This document shows, piece by piece, positions 1-13,074 of a stretch of 64,000 bases of DNA. Origin of the DNA: Codonopsis lanceolata (taxonomy: Eukaryota > Streptophyta > Magnoliopsida > Asterales > Campanulaceae); contig CM028378.1 of NCBI GenBank assembly GCA_013146195.2, positions 7,493,350 through 7,557,349 on the forward strand, given 5' to 3'. Position 1 is the stretch's first letter. The number at the start of each line of letters is the position of its first letter. Below the pieces are notes generated by a model, which was not told the DNA's origin, did no database searches, and saw nothing but the letters and a program-made list of their open reading frames with translations. The translations under genes and the position numbers were made by a program.

Positions 1-61
1 TCTATATATACTTCTCAACAACGACTACTTTACAACGGCTACTTTAAAACGGCTATTTTAA

Positions 62-262
62 AAACATTAATAATTAAAAGTTACATAACAACATTAATAA
101 TTAAAGTTACATAAAGACATTAATAATTAAAGTTACATAAAAACATTAATAATTAAAGTTACATAAAAACATTAATAATTAAAGTTACATAAAAACACAA
201 TAATATTACAAGTTACATAAAAACATTAATAAATAAAGTTACAGAAAAACATTAATAATTAA
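62..262. repeat. 26-bp AT-rich tandem repeat
   Basis: About eight head-to-tail copies of a 26-bp unit (acattaataattaaagtta followed by cataaaa) run into the 3' end of the neighbouring broken ORF. The copies are nearly identical except for one diverged unit near 197-222. There is no coding potential. The array lies just downstream of the ORF's stop codon, so it may be its 3' untranslated region or part of the parent transposon's subterminal repeats. Confidence 0.85.
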
Positions 263-1398
263 AATTCATATCCTTTCTTCCTCAACCGTGCCTTTACTTG
301 CTCGCATCTATGTCGATGTATGACAACCTGTTCTGGAGTCATGTTTGAGGTATCTTCCCGAAGAAATTTTATATCTTTTATGAGCCTTTCACGCTCCTTT
401 CTTTGTTCTCTTGTAGCAGCAGCTTCCGCTTGAAGTTTTTTTGCTTTCGCTTCAATTTTTTTAATTTCGGAGTACTTATCTAACGACAACATGTGATCAG
501 TCTTGCGGGTATGCAACTCATCTATATCTGAAGATTTTTTGACTTTTCCTTTACCTTTCGCATTTTTTTTGCCGCTTTTCTTCCCATCGGACGAGTACGT
601 AAATCAATATCTTCTACATCTTCAGCATCCACACTAGTCTTAGAATAACTGCCATCGGAGTCTGACGTCTTAGACTTTTTATTGGTGTGAAGAATATCTG
701 TTTGACTAAAATATGATACAGAAGAATTTCTTAACACTTCCCACACATGATCAAAATGAAAGTGCTGACCTTTTTCTTGATGGTATACCGCCCTTGCATT
801 TTTCATTAAAATATCATCGCTCCAACCGCTGTGTTTAGCATTGATAAGCCTATTGTAGATTTCGTTGAAGCTTCTTACAGATGGAGCAATTCTAGTTGAC
901 CAACGTGGTGCCAACTTCGCGATATCTTTCAGAATCGATTCACTTGGGCGATGCTCGTTGTAATAATCAGCTGCACGCTTCCAATATTGCGCACTCTTTT
1001 GACCATTACCAATTATTGGACATTGGCTAATAGTCCGCACTTCGTAGCGCAAGATCTTCATCCTTGGTCCATCTTGCACGTGCTTGACACTTGTGTTGTA
1101 TCGGTACCGCTTCAATTTCGTCATCCAAATCAATTGTTTCTAAATTGATTGGCGTCTCGGGAACCGATGACTGCGTTGCCGGAAAATTACCAAACGAAGT
1201 TCTATCTACACTTGTTGGACGTGACTCATTAGAAGATATGTAATGTTGAGAAGTTGCATGGGGCGTACCTTGCGGAGTGAAAAATGGGTTTCCCGTCGGT
1301 TGCCAATAATTCGGTTGAAAATGAACGTTACCAGATGAATTCTCAATAGTTTGAGGAACTTGAAAATTCTGGAAATTTGGAAAATTTGTAAAATTTGG
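259..1398 (-). pseudogene. SANT/NAM-associated-like ORF (PIF/Harbinger ORF1 type), frameshifted and 5'-truncated
   Basis: Three minus-strand reading segments (about 1398-1045, 1060-525 and 530-259) form one eroded protein. In order they show an asparagine/proline-rich N-terminal part, a SANT/Myb-like start (WTKDEDLAL), a segment with SQCPIIGNGQKSAQYWKR, an FDHVWEVL region, a lysine-rich basic stretch and a C-terminal coiled coil rich in K, E and R that ends in GYEF-stop. This order is typical of plant proteins annotated as 'glutathione S-transferase T3-like' or NAM-associated, which often accompany PIF/Harbinger transposases. The frame changes near 1050 and again in a T-run near 530, so it cannot make a full protein. 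The 5' part is cut off at 1398, exactly where the Sirevirus LTR begins. This suggests the retroelement inserted into it. No transposase is visible in the window. Confidence 0.7.
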
Positions 1399-2658
1399 TG
1401 TGGGTCCCAATGAGCACAATAATAAGCTAGAAGGGGGGGGTTGAATAGCTTATTAACACTTTAAAACTTTTAAAGTAAGTTCCTTGAAAGTTACTTGCAA
1501 TCTATGAAAAGAATCAAGTAGCGGAAGACCTTCAAGAAAATTGTTCAGTGCAGATAAGGACTACTGGTAGACCTTTTACAGATTACTTAAGTTACTGAAA
1601 TGGATGAAGTAAACAATGAAAGCTGAGCGGTTCAATAATTTAAGCAGACGAAGGAAATAACACAAGTATTTTGGGATGGTTCACACTATAATGAGTGCTA
1701 CGTCCACCACCAAGGCGATCAACCTTGGATTTAAATTGTGCACTATGTTTTCCACTTAGATCAATTACAAAGAATATCCCTAATGGATCGTGTACAAAAT
1801 ATTGACTTGTGTTTGGGTCTAGGGAATTAAATATCTGTAAATACAAGATATTTAATTAGATGCTGAAATATAGTTAATGGAAGTAAACAACAAGAAGAAT
1901 AAAACAATAAATGTTGAAGAAGCGACTTCTTGTTGTTGATGAGGACTTCTAGATCTGTTGAGGATCTATTGAATGCTTGGTGAAAGACTTGGAGTTACGT
2001 AGATTGAGCAATTCTTTAAGTGTTCGATTGATTACATTCGGTTGTCTCTTTGATCCGGTCTTTAATGGCGGTATATTTAAAGCGAGTGCACTTCAAAGAT
2101 CCGTTGGAGAAGGCGAAGACTTCAACGACTCTTTTCATAAATGCATTAAATGCATGGGGTCATCGATCAAGAAATTTCGTCTTCACGAGATAACTAGAGC
2201 GAGATAATCATTTACGAGATCTTCAAAAGGTGGGCGATTTGGTGTCGGATCGAGAGATGAAGCGAAAGTAGGGGGACAGCTTTCTTGCTTTACATTCGGG
2301 GCGAAAAGTATTCTGCTTTTCGGAAAGTTGCTTTCGGCGGCTTGACATGTCGAGAAAAAGACTTGGATTAATTCAAATATCAAATGAGAATAAGTTTGAA
2401 TTAATCCACTAGCTGATCTGGAGAGGACACGTAGAAGCGGATCAGTGGACACGAGGTCTAGATCTTAAGCTTTGAGCGAGTCTTCAGGTGAAGCGGAGAA
2501 GTGGTCTTCAGATGTTCTGAAAAGGTCCTACAAAAACTATACAAGGCAAAGTTCTATACACGGTTGCCACGCTAATCGATCTGTGACCCGATTAGCCAGC
2601 GAAGTATAAAACTAAAGTAATGTCTTGATCGGATATAAATTTAACATAAGAATCAACA
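1399..2658 (-). repeat. Sirevirus 3' LTR (left copy), 1260 bp
   Basis: On the minus strand it starts TGTTGATTCTTATG at 2658 and ends with GGGACCCACA at 1399. The same ends bound a matching 1262-bp LTR at 22423-23684. The purine-rich tract AGGAGGAGAT sits immediately upstream (2672-2659), as expected for a 3' LTR. Beyond 1399 the sequence stops matching the other copy, which fixes the outer boundary to within a couple of bases. Confidence 0.85.
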
Positions 2659-2929
2659 ATCTCCTCCTATTTATATCGGTCATCATTACTACAAATGAGG
2701 GTTTTAAAACAAGCTATTTAATAGATAATAGCATGTCGAGAAAGTTTATATATTACGTAAGCGGTAGACATGCCTCTATTAAGCAGAATAACACCTCGGA
2801 TGCAAGGGACTAATCTAAGTGCATACAAGAATAAGAGAGTCAAAGAATAGCACACGGATCGGCGGCGGTTTAAATCAATTTAAAGCTGAATGTTTAAATT
2901 CTCATATAAATAAACAATAAAGCGACAAG

Positions 2930-5900
2930 AATTTAAACAACATAATTTTTGAAAAAGCAAGTAATCATCGTATTCATAAACAAGATGTTTACATTTGACG
3001 AGTTTTCAAAAATAAGATAAATCAAAGGAAAGGGAAGAAAAGATACAAAAGCTACCATGGTCTTTTCCCTTTGCCTTTGTCTGCGACCTCCTTTTCTCTT
3101 CTTTCTCGCTCTAGCTCTTCCATTCTTCTTTGGTATTCGGCATACGCATCGGTTGGAGTGCGGTGGAGCGAGCGGTAGTCGGTTCTTCACGAAGGCGGTT
3201 TGTTCTCTTCCATCGGCATTACGTTGATAGATCTCATTTGTTTCTCCTCGTGATGGCGGATCACGATCGGTTGGCATTCATAATGTCATGAGCGAGTTCG
3301 GCGAGGTTGTTGAGTTCCATAATAGAATGCGGCCAGTGGTGAGATGGAAGTGATGGCGTGGAAGAGCTCGTAGAAAATGGAACCTATGATCTGGCGGCCT
3401 TCATCTCGTTGAGCTTACGTTGATCTTGACATCGGTGAAGTCGTGTCGCATCTGTCCAAAAGCGAGTCAGACATCCTCTTGAAATTGTCGAAGAGTAGTG
3501 GCGATCCGGTCGTTGGCCTTGGCCATCTTAGTGAGTAGATATGCTAGTGAGTTTGGCCGGTAGATGGCATCTAGCAGGGACAAAATTTCGGCATTGGTTG
3601 GTGATTGGAAGTAGAGGCTTGGCCAATGTGAATGGTGTCGGCGGAGGCGAGAGAGTCTGCGATGATTGGATGGAGTCTTTGGAGGCGAAGAGGATGAGTC
3701 TTGGGTTGGTATGGTTTTGGTGGAAGAGGATAGGGTTATAGGGGAGGGAGGAGGGGAGTTGGTGGTGGGAATCCGGTTCCATATCGGTGTCGAATTTTCA
3801 GCGATGTGGGAGGATTGGGAATGGGTTCGGTAGAGAACCGAGAAAGAAGGAGGCGAGGGTAAAATAGGAATTTTGGTTTTTGAAGAGAAGGTTGGGGAGG
3901 TTGAGAAGGTTGAGGAGGTTGATGAGAAGAGGTGAATAGATGCGCTCTTGACGAAAGTTCGAAGAGGAACTTAGCGGCGGGGTCTAAGGGTTGTGGTGTG
4001 GTTGAAGAAGTTGGTTGGGATTGGGGTGGTGAGGAGGGTGTGGATGGGTCGGGTGAGTAGTTAAAGGGTGAAGGAGGAGGAGGAGTTGGGGTGGCTAGGT
4101 GGCTCCTCGATTTTGAGCTCCTCGAGGGATAGACTCCTCAGGAGGTGGTGAATTCCTCGAGTAGATGACTCGGAAGGAATAGATGAAGGGTTGACAGGTA
4201 AGGTTTGGGCGTCGGTAGTTGGTTGGGGTTCGGTAGATGGTATAGTGAAGGGTTGGTTGAGTGTTGGGCATCGGTAGAGTTGGTTGGTGCAGGTAGCTCT
4301 CCTTTTCTTCCTCGGTGAATAGGAGACTCAGGTGCTTCATCGGTAGAGGTTGGAGGGGCGGTGGGCTGGTCTTCAAAGGTTTCTGAAGTCTCCTTCGTTT
4401 AGGTTTGGGAGTGGAGTGCGGGGAGGTGGTGAAGGTGGTTGGTGGATTGGGTAGAAGGCTTGGCTTGGGTAGATGGAGGAGAGGAATGGTGGATTGGCTG
4501 GTGCCTTCTTCTTACGGCCTTCCTTCATCTACGGATCCACGGCTGCTCCTCTTCGGAGTTGGAGGTGCCACTTAGGCCTTGTCTTTTGGCTTTGCCTTTG
4601 GGCTGCTATTTTGGACCTTAGCGGCGGCTACGCCTCATCGGCCGGACCTTTGGCCTTTAGATGGAGGTCAGTGGCCACTTGATCATCAAATTTGGCGAGG
4701 CCTTTTGAAGGACTTGCTTGCGGCTACATGTGCTTCCATGTTGAAGCGGGTGACCAAGATAGGTGCGAGGCTTGGCCACTTTGTCAAGAGGCAGGCGGTA
4801 GACCTTTACGTACCGGCGCTTGTTCTCGTATTCGGTGTATTCTTGCGAGGCTGTGAGTTGTTTTCCTTGGCCACCGTATACAACTCATCTTCTTTCAACG
4901 AAGAGTTGATGGCTGCATCATCCCTTAGAAGGCGTTGATGAGTCGGCGAAGGCGTTTGCAAGTGGGGTTGCTCTTTGCTTTCTCCACCCTTGCTTTAGCT
5001 CGTCGAAGATGATGAGCCCCAGTTGAGGCAATTTGTAGAAATATAGCACTTGTCGGCTTGATCTGTTGGGCGATAAACATGTCATGTGCTCCACTCTTGA
5101 ATAGAAGCCCCTTGTCTAGAAGGTGGCCAGTGCGATGGCGTCAAGAGGAACAAGTTTGGAAGCATTTTCCCTTGAGGCTCAGGAGAGCATCTACTCCCCT
5201 CATGGCTTCCGGGCATGTAAAGCCTCGGCCGTGGTTCTTTGAAATAGCTCCTCAAGTAATGCGCCAATTATGGTGGAAATAGATTTGGCGGTGGCGGAGA
5301 TGGGGCGACCTCGAATCCACCCACGAAGCGATGCAGTTCATGAGCTCCATTCGTTGATAAAATTCTTACGCGGGGAAGATCTTGTAAGTTTTGTCGTTGA
5401 GGCGAAGAGGGGAGAATCGAGGCGTCCATATCCTCGCAAGCTTTACTCGGCGGCTATAGAATTGATTGTGAAGGTCAATGCACATGCCGAGGAATGTATA
5501 GCTTGGGGTCCAAGCGACAATGATGTCGTGGCGGCGGGATAGGTTGGATATCTGGAAGATTGATGTTTGAAGCTGGGAGGAATGACTTTTCGAGGTCAAA
5601 AGCCTTCCATTGTCGCTTGGATTTTGAGGTTCTTGCTGAAGGAAAAACAAAATAAAAGTTAGGGCTTTTCATCTAGACATCTAAACAAGTAGGAATTTCA
5701 AGGTTTTCAAAATAATTGAAATTTTCAACCCAAAACTTGAAACCCTAGAATGTTTAGAGAAACCACACTCGAGAAAAACATAACGAAGTTTTCATAAGAA
5801 TGAACAATGAATAGACAAAAGCAAGTATTAAGTATAATGGCGAATCCTGTTTAAACTTCGAAAAAGGTTTGAATTCCAAAAGGACGGTTTGAATTCCAAA

Positions 5901-5966
5901 AGATGATATTGAAATGTAGAAACGATTACATGGAAAATTTCGAGTAGAGTAGAGATAAGCGTACCA
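2930..5966 (-). pseudogene. Sirevirus third ORF (env-like position), left copy, broken
   Basis: This segment lies between pol and the 3' LTR, where Sireviruses carry an additional ORF often called env-like. The left copy encodes an N-terminal block (5650-5366) containing IVAWTPSYTFLGM. Further down are a region of low-complexity proline/serine/threonine-rich sequence (about 4380-3530) and a basic C-terminus rich in RARKKRKGGRRQ near 3100. A start ATG at 5966-5964 is followed at once by a GT donor-like site (ATG|GTACGC). A pyrimidine-rich AG acceptor lies near 5643, suggesting a spliced leader. Several frameshifts and stops interrupt the frame. The function of such ORFs is not established, and I see no clear transmembrane fusion-protein signature. 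Confidence 0.6.
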
Positions 5967-6322
5967 TTGTTGAAGATGAGAAGAAGAAACAAGAAGAAGA
6001 GCGAGAATTTGCGAGAAAGTAGTTATGCGAGAGAGAGAGAAGTTTACGGTCAAAGGGTTTAAGTAAAGTTTGGAAATGACGGTTCGAGGACTATTTAAAG
6101 GCGAGAAAATATCGGTTTTGAAAAGCGGGAACTTAAGATATTTTCTTAAGTACCAAATTTTGTCCTTGACCCCTTTTATTGCTTTAGAAACCTCTTTAGC
6201 GAGAAAATAGACTAAGTAAGAGTACTAACCTTTAGGTCTTAGGTAAAGAAGAACTTACGTCTTCAGATTAGTCTAATCTTGGGTCTAGGTATGAAAGAAA
6301 TATATTAACAAAAATTTTAAAA

Positions 6323-9300
6323 TTAAGCGGTAGGATCAATCATACCAAGATTTCTCCTTAAATAAGCAAACTGGTGGCATCCGGTGGTTTTGTGAGAATG
6401 TACGCCAATTGATGCTCGGTTGGAACATATTCGGGCGATGTTACCTTTTCCACATGATCTTTGAGAAAATGATAACGAATATCAATGTGCTTTGTCTTTG
6501 AATGCATTCTTGGATTTTTGGAGGCGAGCGAAATAGGCGATGTGTTGTCACACACATGATTGGGCGATTTTCGGTCTTGATGTTGTAGTCCACCAATTGT
6601 TGCTTCATCCATAGCGGTTGAGAGCAACAGCTTGCGGCAATATATTACCTTACGTGGTTGAGTTTGCCACGATCCTTGTTTCTTGCAAGACCATGAGGCA
6701 GTCTGTTTCCAAGAAATTGACAAGTCCCTGGTGCTTCTTACGCTCACTTTGCGGTGCATAATCTGCATCATCAGTATCCAACTAAATTGAAGTTGTTGGA
6801 TTTTGAATACAGGATGCCTAGATTTGTTGTTTTGAAACATATCGATGATACGTTTGGCGGCAAGCAAATGTGACTCCTTTGGATGCACTGAAATCTAGCA
6901 CAAACACAAGCGACAAACATAATGTCGGGTCTACTAGCGGTAAGGTAAAGAAGTGAACCTATGATTCCTCGATACTTGGTCATGTTCTCTTGCTTTCCCT
7001 TTTCATCTTTGTCAAGATGGCGGTCGGTAGACATTGGAGTTTCAAATCCTTTGGTGAATCAAGACCAAACTTCTTGATTAGTTCCTTTGCATATTTGGTT
7101 TGGTGATGAAGATTCATACGAAGTCTGTTGTATCTGATCTAGAAAATAGGTAAGTTCGCCCATCATGCTCATCTCGAACTTGCTTTGCATCGCTTCTCGA
7201 ATCTTTTGCACAGGCTTTGGTTAGTTGATCCAAAGATGATGTCGTCCACATAGATTTGTACCGAGAAGAGAATGGCCTTTGTGCTTGAGGATGAATAAAG
7301 TAGTGTCGATTCTTCCTCTCACGAATCCTTGTTCAATTAAGAACTTGGATAGAGTTTCATACCAAGCTCTAGGAGCTTGCTTCAGGTAAGTAGAGAGCTT
7401 TCTTGAGTCGGTAGGCGTGGTCGGTTGTCGGAGATGACAAATCACGGAGGTTGTTCACGTATCTGATTTCTTGAAGATCACCATTCGAAAGGCACTCTTA
7501 ACATCCATCGATACACTTTGAAGTCCATGAGCGAGGCATAAGCTAGAAAGATTCGATTGCTTCTAGTCTAGCAACGGGAGCAAATGTTTCATCAAAGTCA
7601 ATTCCTTCTTCTGTCGGTAGCCACTGAGCAACCAATCTAGCTTTGTTTACGGTGACATTTCCATCTTCATCTCTTTTATTTGAATACCCACTTGGTGCCG
7701 ATATTTGGATGATCGGTCGGTCTTTGAACTAAGCTCCACACCTTACATCTTTCAAAGCTGGTTCGAGCTCTTCTTGCATAGCTTCAATCGATTATGATCT
7801 TCGATAGCTTCATCAATCTTCTTTGGTTCGAGTTCGGATACAAATGCGTAAGCAAACAGCGTTTCTTCTCGAACCTTATTTCTCGTCGGACTCTGAGTTG
7901 AGATCACCAATGATTTGGAAATGGGATGATCTCTTGCTTCAATAACGGTTGGAGGAAAATCACTTACGGAGGATTCTTCCCTTAAGAATTGGAGTTGGTT
8001 GAGAAGGAGATTCACCAAAATCAGTTCGAGAAGAAATAGAGTCTTCAAAACTTTCATTTTCGGTGAACAAGAAGGATGAGAGATGCGTAAAGGTGCTTGG
8101 GGTAAAAGCAGAAGAGATGGGTTCGGAGATCAGCAGAAGAGTTGTTATCGGTATCGGTAGAGGTCTCTTCTACGGTGAAGGGTTCGATATTGGAGGATTC
8201 TGATTGCCGTTTTCGATAAGGATTGGAAGTAGATGATGTATTTGTACCAAAAGATGCCGGATCTATTTTGGATTTCTTGTAAAAGCATTCCTTCGTCGAG
8301 CATCAAATTTTCCTCTATACTCTTTTCCGATATTAGAAGATTTTAAGAAATCCAATGTTTATCTTCCTCTACATATGGAGTTTATTATGAAACTTACGAG
8401 GGATCTATTTTGGGAGAAATAACCGGAAGTTTAGCTTACCACCCGGCATTGTTCTAGCCGCTTCAATCGGTGTTATGTTCTTCGGATTCACTACACCATT
8501 TTGTTGAGAATGCCGTGGCCAGAAGTTGTGGCCGATCCATGGTCATCGCGGTACTTTTCTACACCATTGTTTTTGAATTCGATCTTGCGGTTATCGATCT
8601 TATGTCACAAATGTCTTCAAGCTTTTGAGTTTGAAGTCTTCTAAAAAGTCGATGACTAGATCATATGTTTCATCTTTAGATGTCATAGTTTCAATCAAGT
8701 GAATCTTGAGTAGTCATCAACTACTACAAGTGTGTACTTGTCTCTGAAATCTTGGTTGTAGTAATAGGTCCAAAGAGATCCATATCACGAGAAGTTGAAG
8801 AGGATGCGTTTGTTGATAAAAGCAGACTTTCTTTTGAAGGAAGACTTGGAAAGTTTTCCTAGTTGACAAGCTTTACAACACGTCATGATCGGCGGACAAG
8901 TAGGTAGACCTTTGACAAGCCCATTTTGGAGAGCTTGGAGAGGTGCTTGAAGTTGAGGTGGTGAGGCAGCTTGTGCCATAACCATTTGTTGTCCACGAAC
9001 ATTGTTGGCTACTAGACACGGGTTTGAGAATCTCCCTAGAAGATTTAAGTCCACGACATAGCGTTTCCTTGTCTATTGCCGGTCGTGTTAGTGAAGCGAT
9101 TCTTTGTCTTTGATGAGGCATTTGGTTGGAATTGAATTGGCATAGAAGTCCTTTGTCGCAGTGTACGATATGCTCGAGAAGATTGTGCTTTAAACCACTT
9201 ACTAGAGAAACTTTGTTGATGGAGAGACTTCCTCTAGTAATTGAGCCATATCAATTGTCTTTCCTCTTGCATTGTCTCAGAAAATAAGCGTAGGTCCTTT

Positions 9301-9353
9301 TGCTTGACTATATACGTAAGAAGACTTACATTCCCGATCATGTCTTGAGCATT
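6323..9353 (-). pseudogene. Ty1/copia pol (integrase, RT, RNase H), left copy, broken
   Basis: Minus-strand fragments give, in order: the protease end (CSRH, at the insertion edge near 9345), GAG-pre-integrase with a QLGK motif (about 8865), integrase core remnants (DLFGP-like, about 8780), a linker with PTVIEARDHPIS (about 7930), reverse transcriptase with PRAWYETL and the catalytic YVDD (7252-7241), and RNase H with THIDIRYHFLKDHV (about 6490). It ends in IDPTA-stop at 6325-6323. Frameshifts are frequent, for example directly before YVDD. The integrase-before-RT order proves Ty1/copia. The plus-strand copy at 15578-18658 is almost identical over long stretches. Confidence 0.85.
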
Positions 9354-12300
9354 TGTAAAACCCTAAAATGTTGCTTGATTGTGTTATGCATGGATTCATA
9401 CATTGATAATCATCATAAACATGTTCATTTAGCTCCGTATATGTTTAGAGTCAATAGCATGATCGTTGACGTCGTTTGAGATGCATGTATGCACTTTTCT
9501 TTCGCGAGATGCTTTGAATCTCGGGTTTAAGATTTATGTTGTAACTTCATGGATAATTGTTAGAGGCATTTAAAACATCATTTACATGCCTTGGATGTTG
9601 GTTAGATGCTAGTTGCATCGTCGGTTTGGTTGCTAGTTTGATTCTAGCGAAACCCTTTTCGGTTTGACTTTTTTTGATTAAATCGTTCGGGCGAGTTACT
9701 TTGAGTTCTTGGCCATGTTTTGTTGGGTTTGAGACTTGATTCCTTTGGTTATAGATTGGAGGACATTAAGGTTGAATTGTAGACCATTTTTGGCTTGGAA
9801 GGACTCGAGAGCATCTTGGGAGATTCGGGATCGGCAGGGGAAGAACAAGCAGGGAGGCGGAAATGAAAAAATTGAATCTGCAGAGGGGTGACACCATGCG
9901 GTCATGGATTCATCACCCATCCTCAACGCACATGAAGGTCAGTTCTTTGGCATTACATGAGTTTTTAATCCCTCTTCTCCTTTGTCCAGAAAGTTTGACC
10001 CACTAAACCTAATCTAAACCTATCCTAAACTCACTTAATTAGTCCTAACACTAATCCTAATCATCTATGCTTAGAGACAATTTAGGTTTGGATGCATTAG
10101 TGACAATTGGCAAAGAAAGGATTTAATCCCTCATATATAAAGGCCATGCATTGGACACCTTCACCGCACTCTCTCAGCCATTGTCGTCCAATACCTCCCA
10201 ACCCCCATATTCAGTCATTCGACCCTTTTCCAAATTCTTGCGAACATTTAAAGAGGCACTCATGGAGCTTGGAAGAGAGCTTGAGAGTGTTGATTCTAGG
10301 GTTTAAAAGTGGCCAACTTGGAAGCCATAGGCTGGGTCTTCATCTTCCAAAACCATTCTACCTACAAGTTTGAAGAAAGTGTTGAGGAGAAGACTCCATT
10401 GTTAGAGACGAAAATTGCATTTGTACAACTTGTAGGACTTGAGTTTTAAGGTAAGTTTCTACCTCTCTTCTTCTTATTTTAGGCTCCATTGACCCTAGGG
10501 AAACAACCAATTGTGCTATTTGAGGTCAATGGAAGCCTTAGGATTGTTAGAGAGGATGTTCTAGAATATGTTATGTAGAATTTGGGATGTATGAACAGAT
10601 TATAACCTATTATAGACCATGATTTTTTCATTTAGGGTAAATTCATGATAGATCATGCTACTTTGTTGTTTGATTGAGGGCATATTGGATGAGATAGTTA
10701 GGCTTGTGAGACCATGATTATGTGAAATTCATTTTGTTCTAACTAGATTGTAATCAGATTGAACATGATTTTTGATTAGGTGTGTTGATGACAAATATTC
10801 ATCTTGTTGTAGATAGGAAGATGTTGGTGAAATTGAGACTTTGAGATGCTTGGAGGGTGTCATATTGCTAAATGCTAATTTTGTTTTAGCTTGCAATTTA
10901 TTGATGAATATGAGCATGTTATAAACAGGTTTAAAATGTAGGATTTTTATATGTTAAAGTAGTAGAGCACCCTACTTTGTTGTTTAAACCATGGGAGCAT
11001 GTTTTGAATAGTACTTATTGAGATGCTATGTTCACGATATTAAATGCTAATTATTAGTTGGTATGATGGTGACTTGAATAAATTTATAACCAAGTTTTCA
11101 ATGGCTTATTTATGTGTGTTAAAGTTCTAAGTTGCCTTTGTTGTTAAGTGTTGGGTGCATATTTTGAAATGACAAGAATGTATATGCCTAGTTTATGACT
11201 TTGATTCTAGTTTATTGATTGTTTGATCGGGTTTATGGTTTTGACCGATAGTAACCTATGAACGTTAGTATGGACATAGGATGATGAAGCCTAAGCTTCT
11301 ATTCCTTGAATTTTCGGAGAAAACTTAGATTGATTAACTCAACGGAGTTAACCTTTGGAGTTAGTATGAATCCTAGGAACTATAATTGCCTAAGTCCTAC
11401 GGAATTTTGGGTAGAATTCATGGAGGTCGAGCCTCCAAGAAGTTTTGAAGTGTGTGAAGCACACTTGATTATGAGAGTCTTATATGATTCTCGGTTGTGA
11501 TGTTTATGCTAGTTGTGAATAAAATTGCATGACTAGTTTGATAGTAGAGTGTTTACCTACTTGTTTTGAGCATATGAGTATATATTACTTGTGCTTGGGT
11601 TTTGAGTCCAGTGGCGTCGGTGCGGTTGAGTCTTTGGTGGGACGATACATCGTCTTCACGAATTATGGGATTCGTGATTTTCGCGATGGATCGCCGTCTT
11701 GGAGTTTTGCACACACCCCTCATCGATGGCCACGGTGGGGAAGTAGTTTATCTTAGTTGTAGTATGGATACACATGACTTTGATAACTATGGAACTCGAG
11801 CGGAGGCTGTCTCGGGGCGTCGATATCTACGAGAGGGATATCGAGGGGCACATAAGAGGTTTTGCACGTGTTTTTGCGGGAGCGACATGGAGGAATTTGG
11901 GTAATGGTATCATATCCCTTATTATATGAATTGTTTCACAAGTGCTTAAGTGAATAACGTGCTTGGTGAATTGGATATGATATGATGTTTGTTTTGGTTT
12001 CTTACATGTTATACTTAATAGATAACATATTGATTAATGTTGTTAAGCATGTATGCTATCACATGAGTATTATTGGAATGTGGTTTTATGCCAAAGGTAT
12101 AGATCATTATTGTTAAGTTTATATGCCTTGACATGAATATTATGGGAAGGCTATGTTATAACAATAACATGAATTCTTGTTGTTATGTTAATATGCTTTA
12201 TCATGAATATTATTCGGATATGGCATTATGTTAAAAGAGGAGATTATTGTTGTTAAGTTTATATGCCTTGACATGTAAATCCATTATTTATGAAATGAAT

Positions 12301-13074
12301 ATTATGCAATAACATGAATTATTATTGTTAAGCATGATGCCATGACAAGAAGTTATTGTTTGTAACTTGCTAAGTCTTTATGACTTACTCCTATTTGTTT
12401 CGATTGTTTTCCCTAGATCCGAGCCGTGCAAGTGGATCGAAGTGATTATCGTTTACATTGAAGAAGCTTTGGCAAGGTTGCTACCTTGTAATATTAGTAC
12501 CTTTTCTTTTGGCAAGGACGACGGGGACATAAAGTTATATAAACTTTATGTGGGGTAGCAAGACTTGATTTGTTTAATTATTAGTACTTATGTTTAATTA
12601 GTACTTATTGTTTTGAGAGCCGACATATGTTAGTCGTGCCTTACGTATTTATGATGCTTATGCTTTTGTTGTTTTAACCATATATTGGTTTGTTTACTAT
12701 GTTTATTATGCGGCATGTTTTAGCCGTCAAGCATGTTAGACTAGAGTTGTAGACTTAGTTTAATATTGGGTTCCGGCCGTAGCGTCGCCGATGACTTGAT
12801 ATTTAATTGCCATAAATTGTTATATGTGCCTATTGTTGCGTCACATGATTTTATTTTTGGACCAAGAGATTCATTATCTCTAAGGTTGTATTAGTTTGAG
12901 CTTGTTAGCTCGGGCGCCACTGTTTTAATATATTACGTTTCCGCATGTGTTAAAGTTTTTGGCGTACCGCCGTTATGGCCTTACCCACTATTTGCTACTT
13001 GTTTTTGTTACGTGCCTTTTTTTAGGCGGCACGACCTCGGGGTCTCGTATTGGGACTCGGGTCGGGTCGCCACA
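9354..13074. mobile_element. 3.7-kb non-coding LTR-like insertion inside the Sirevirus protease region
   Basis: The insertion begins TGTAAAACCC and ends GGGTCGCCACA, so it has TG...CA ends like an LTR. It interrupts the Sirevirus frame between codons for KQVW (after 13075) and CSRH (before 9353). Direct flanks are gcatt and ccata, which share only a central cat, so a clean 5-bp target duplication is not visible. The 3.7 kb hold only short chance ORFs and no gag or pol motifs. The most likely reading is a long solo LTR or a large non-autonomous (LARD-like) Ty3/gypsy derivative. Orientation cannot be fixed. Confidence 0.6.

Noticed and set aside
62..262. CRISPR-like array
   Set aside because: The 26-bp units are contiguous with no unique spacers, and the DNA is a plant nuclear genome.
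9696..12558. Several short open frames (60-100 codons)
   Set aside because: They lie in the non-coding LTR-like insertion, have no family motifs, and are at lengths expected by chance.
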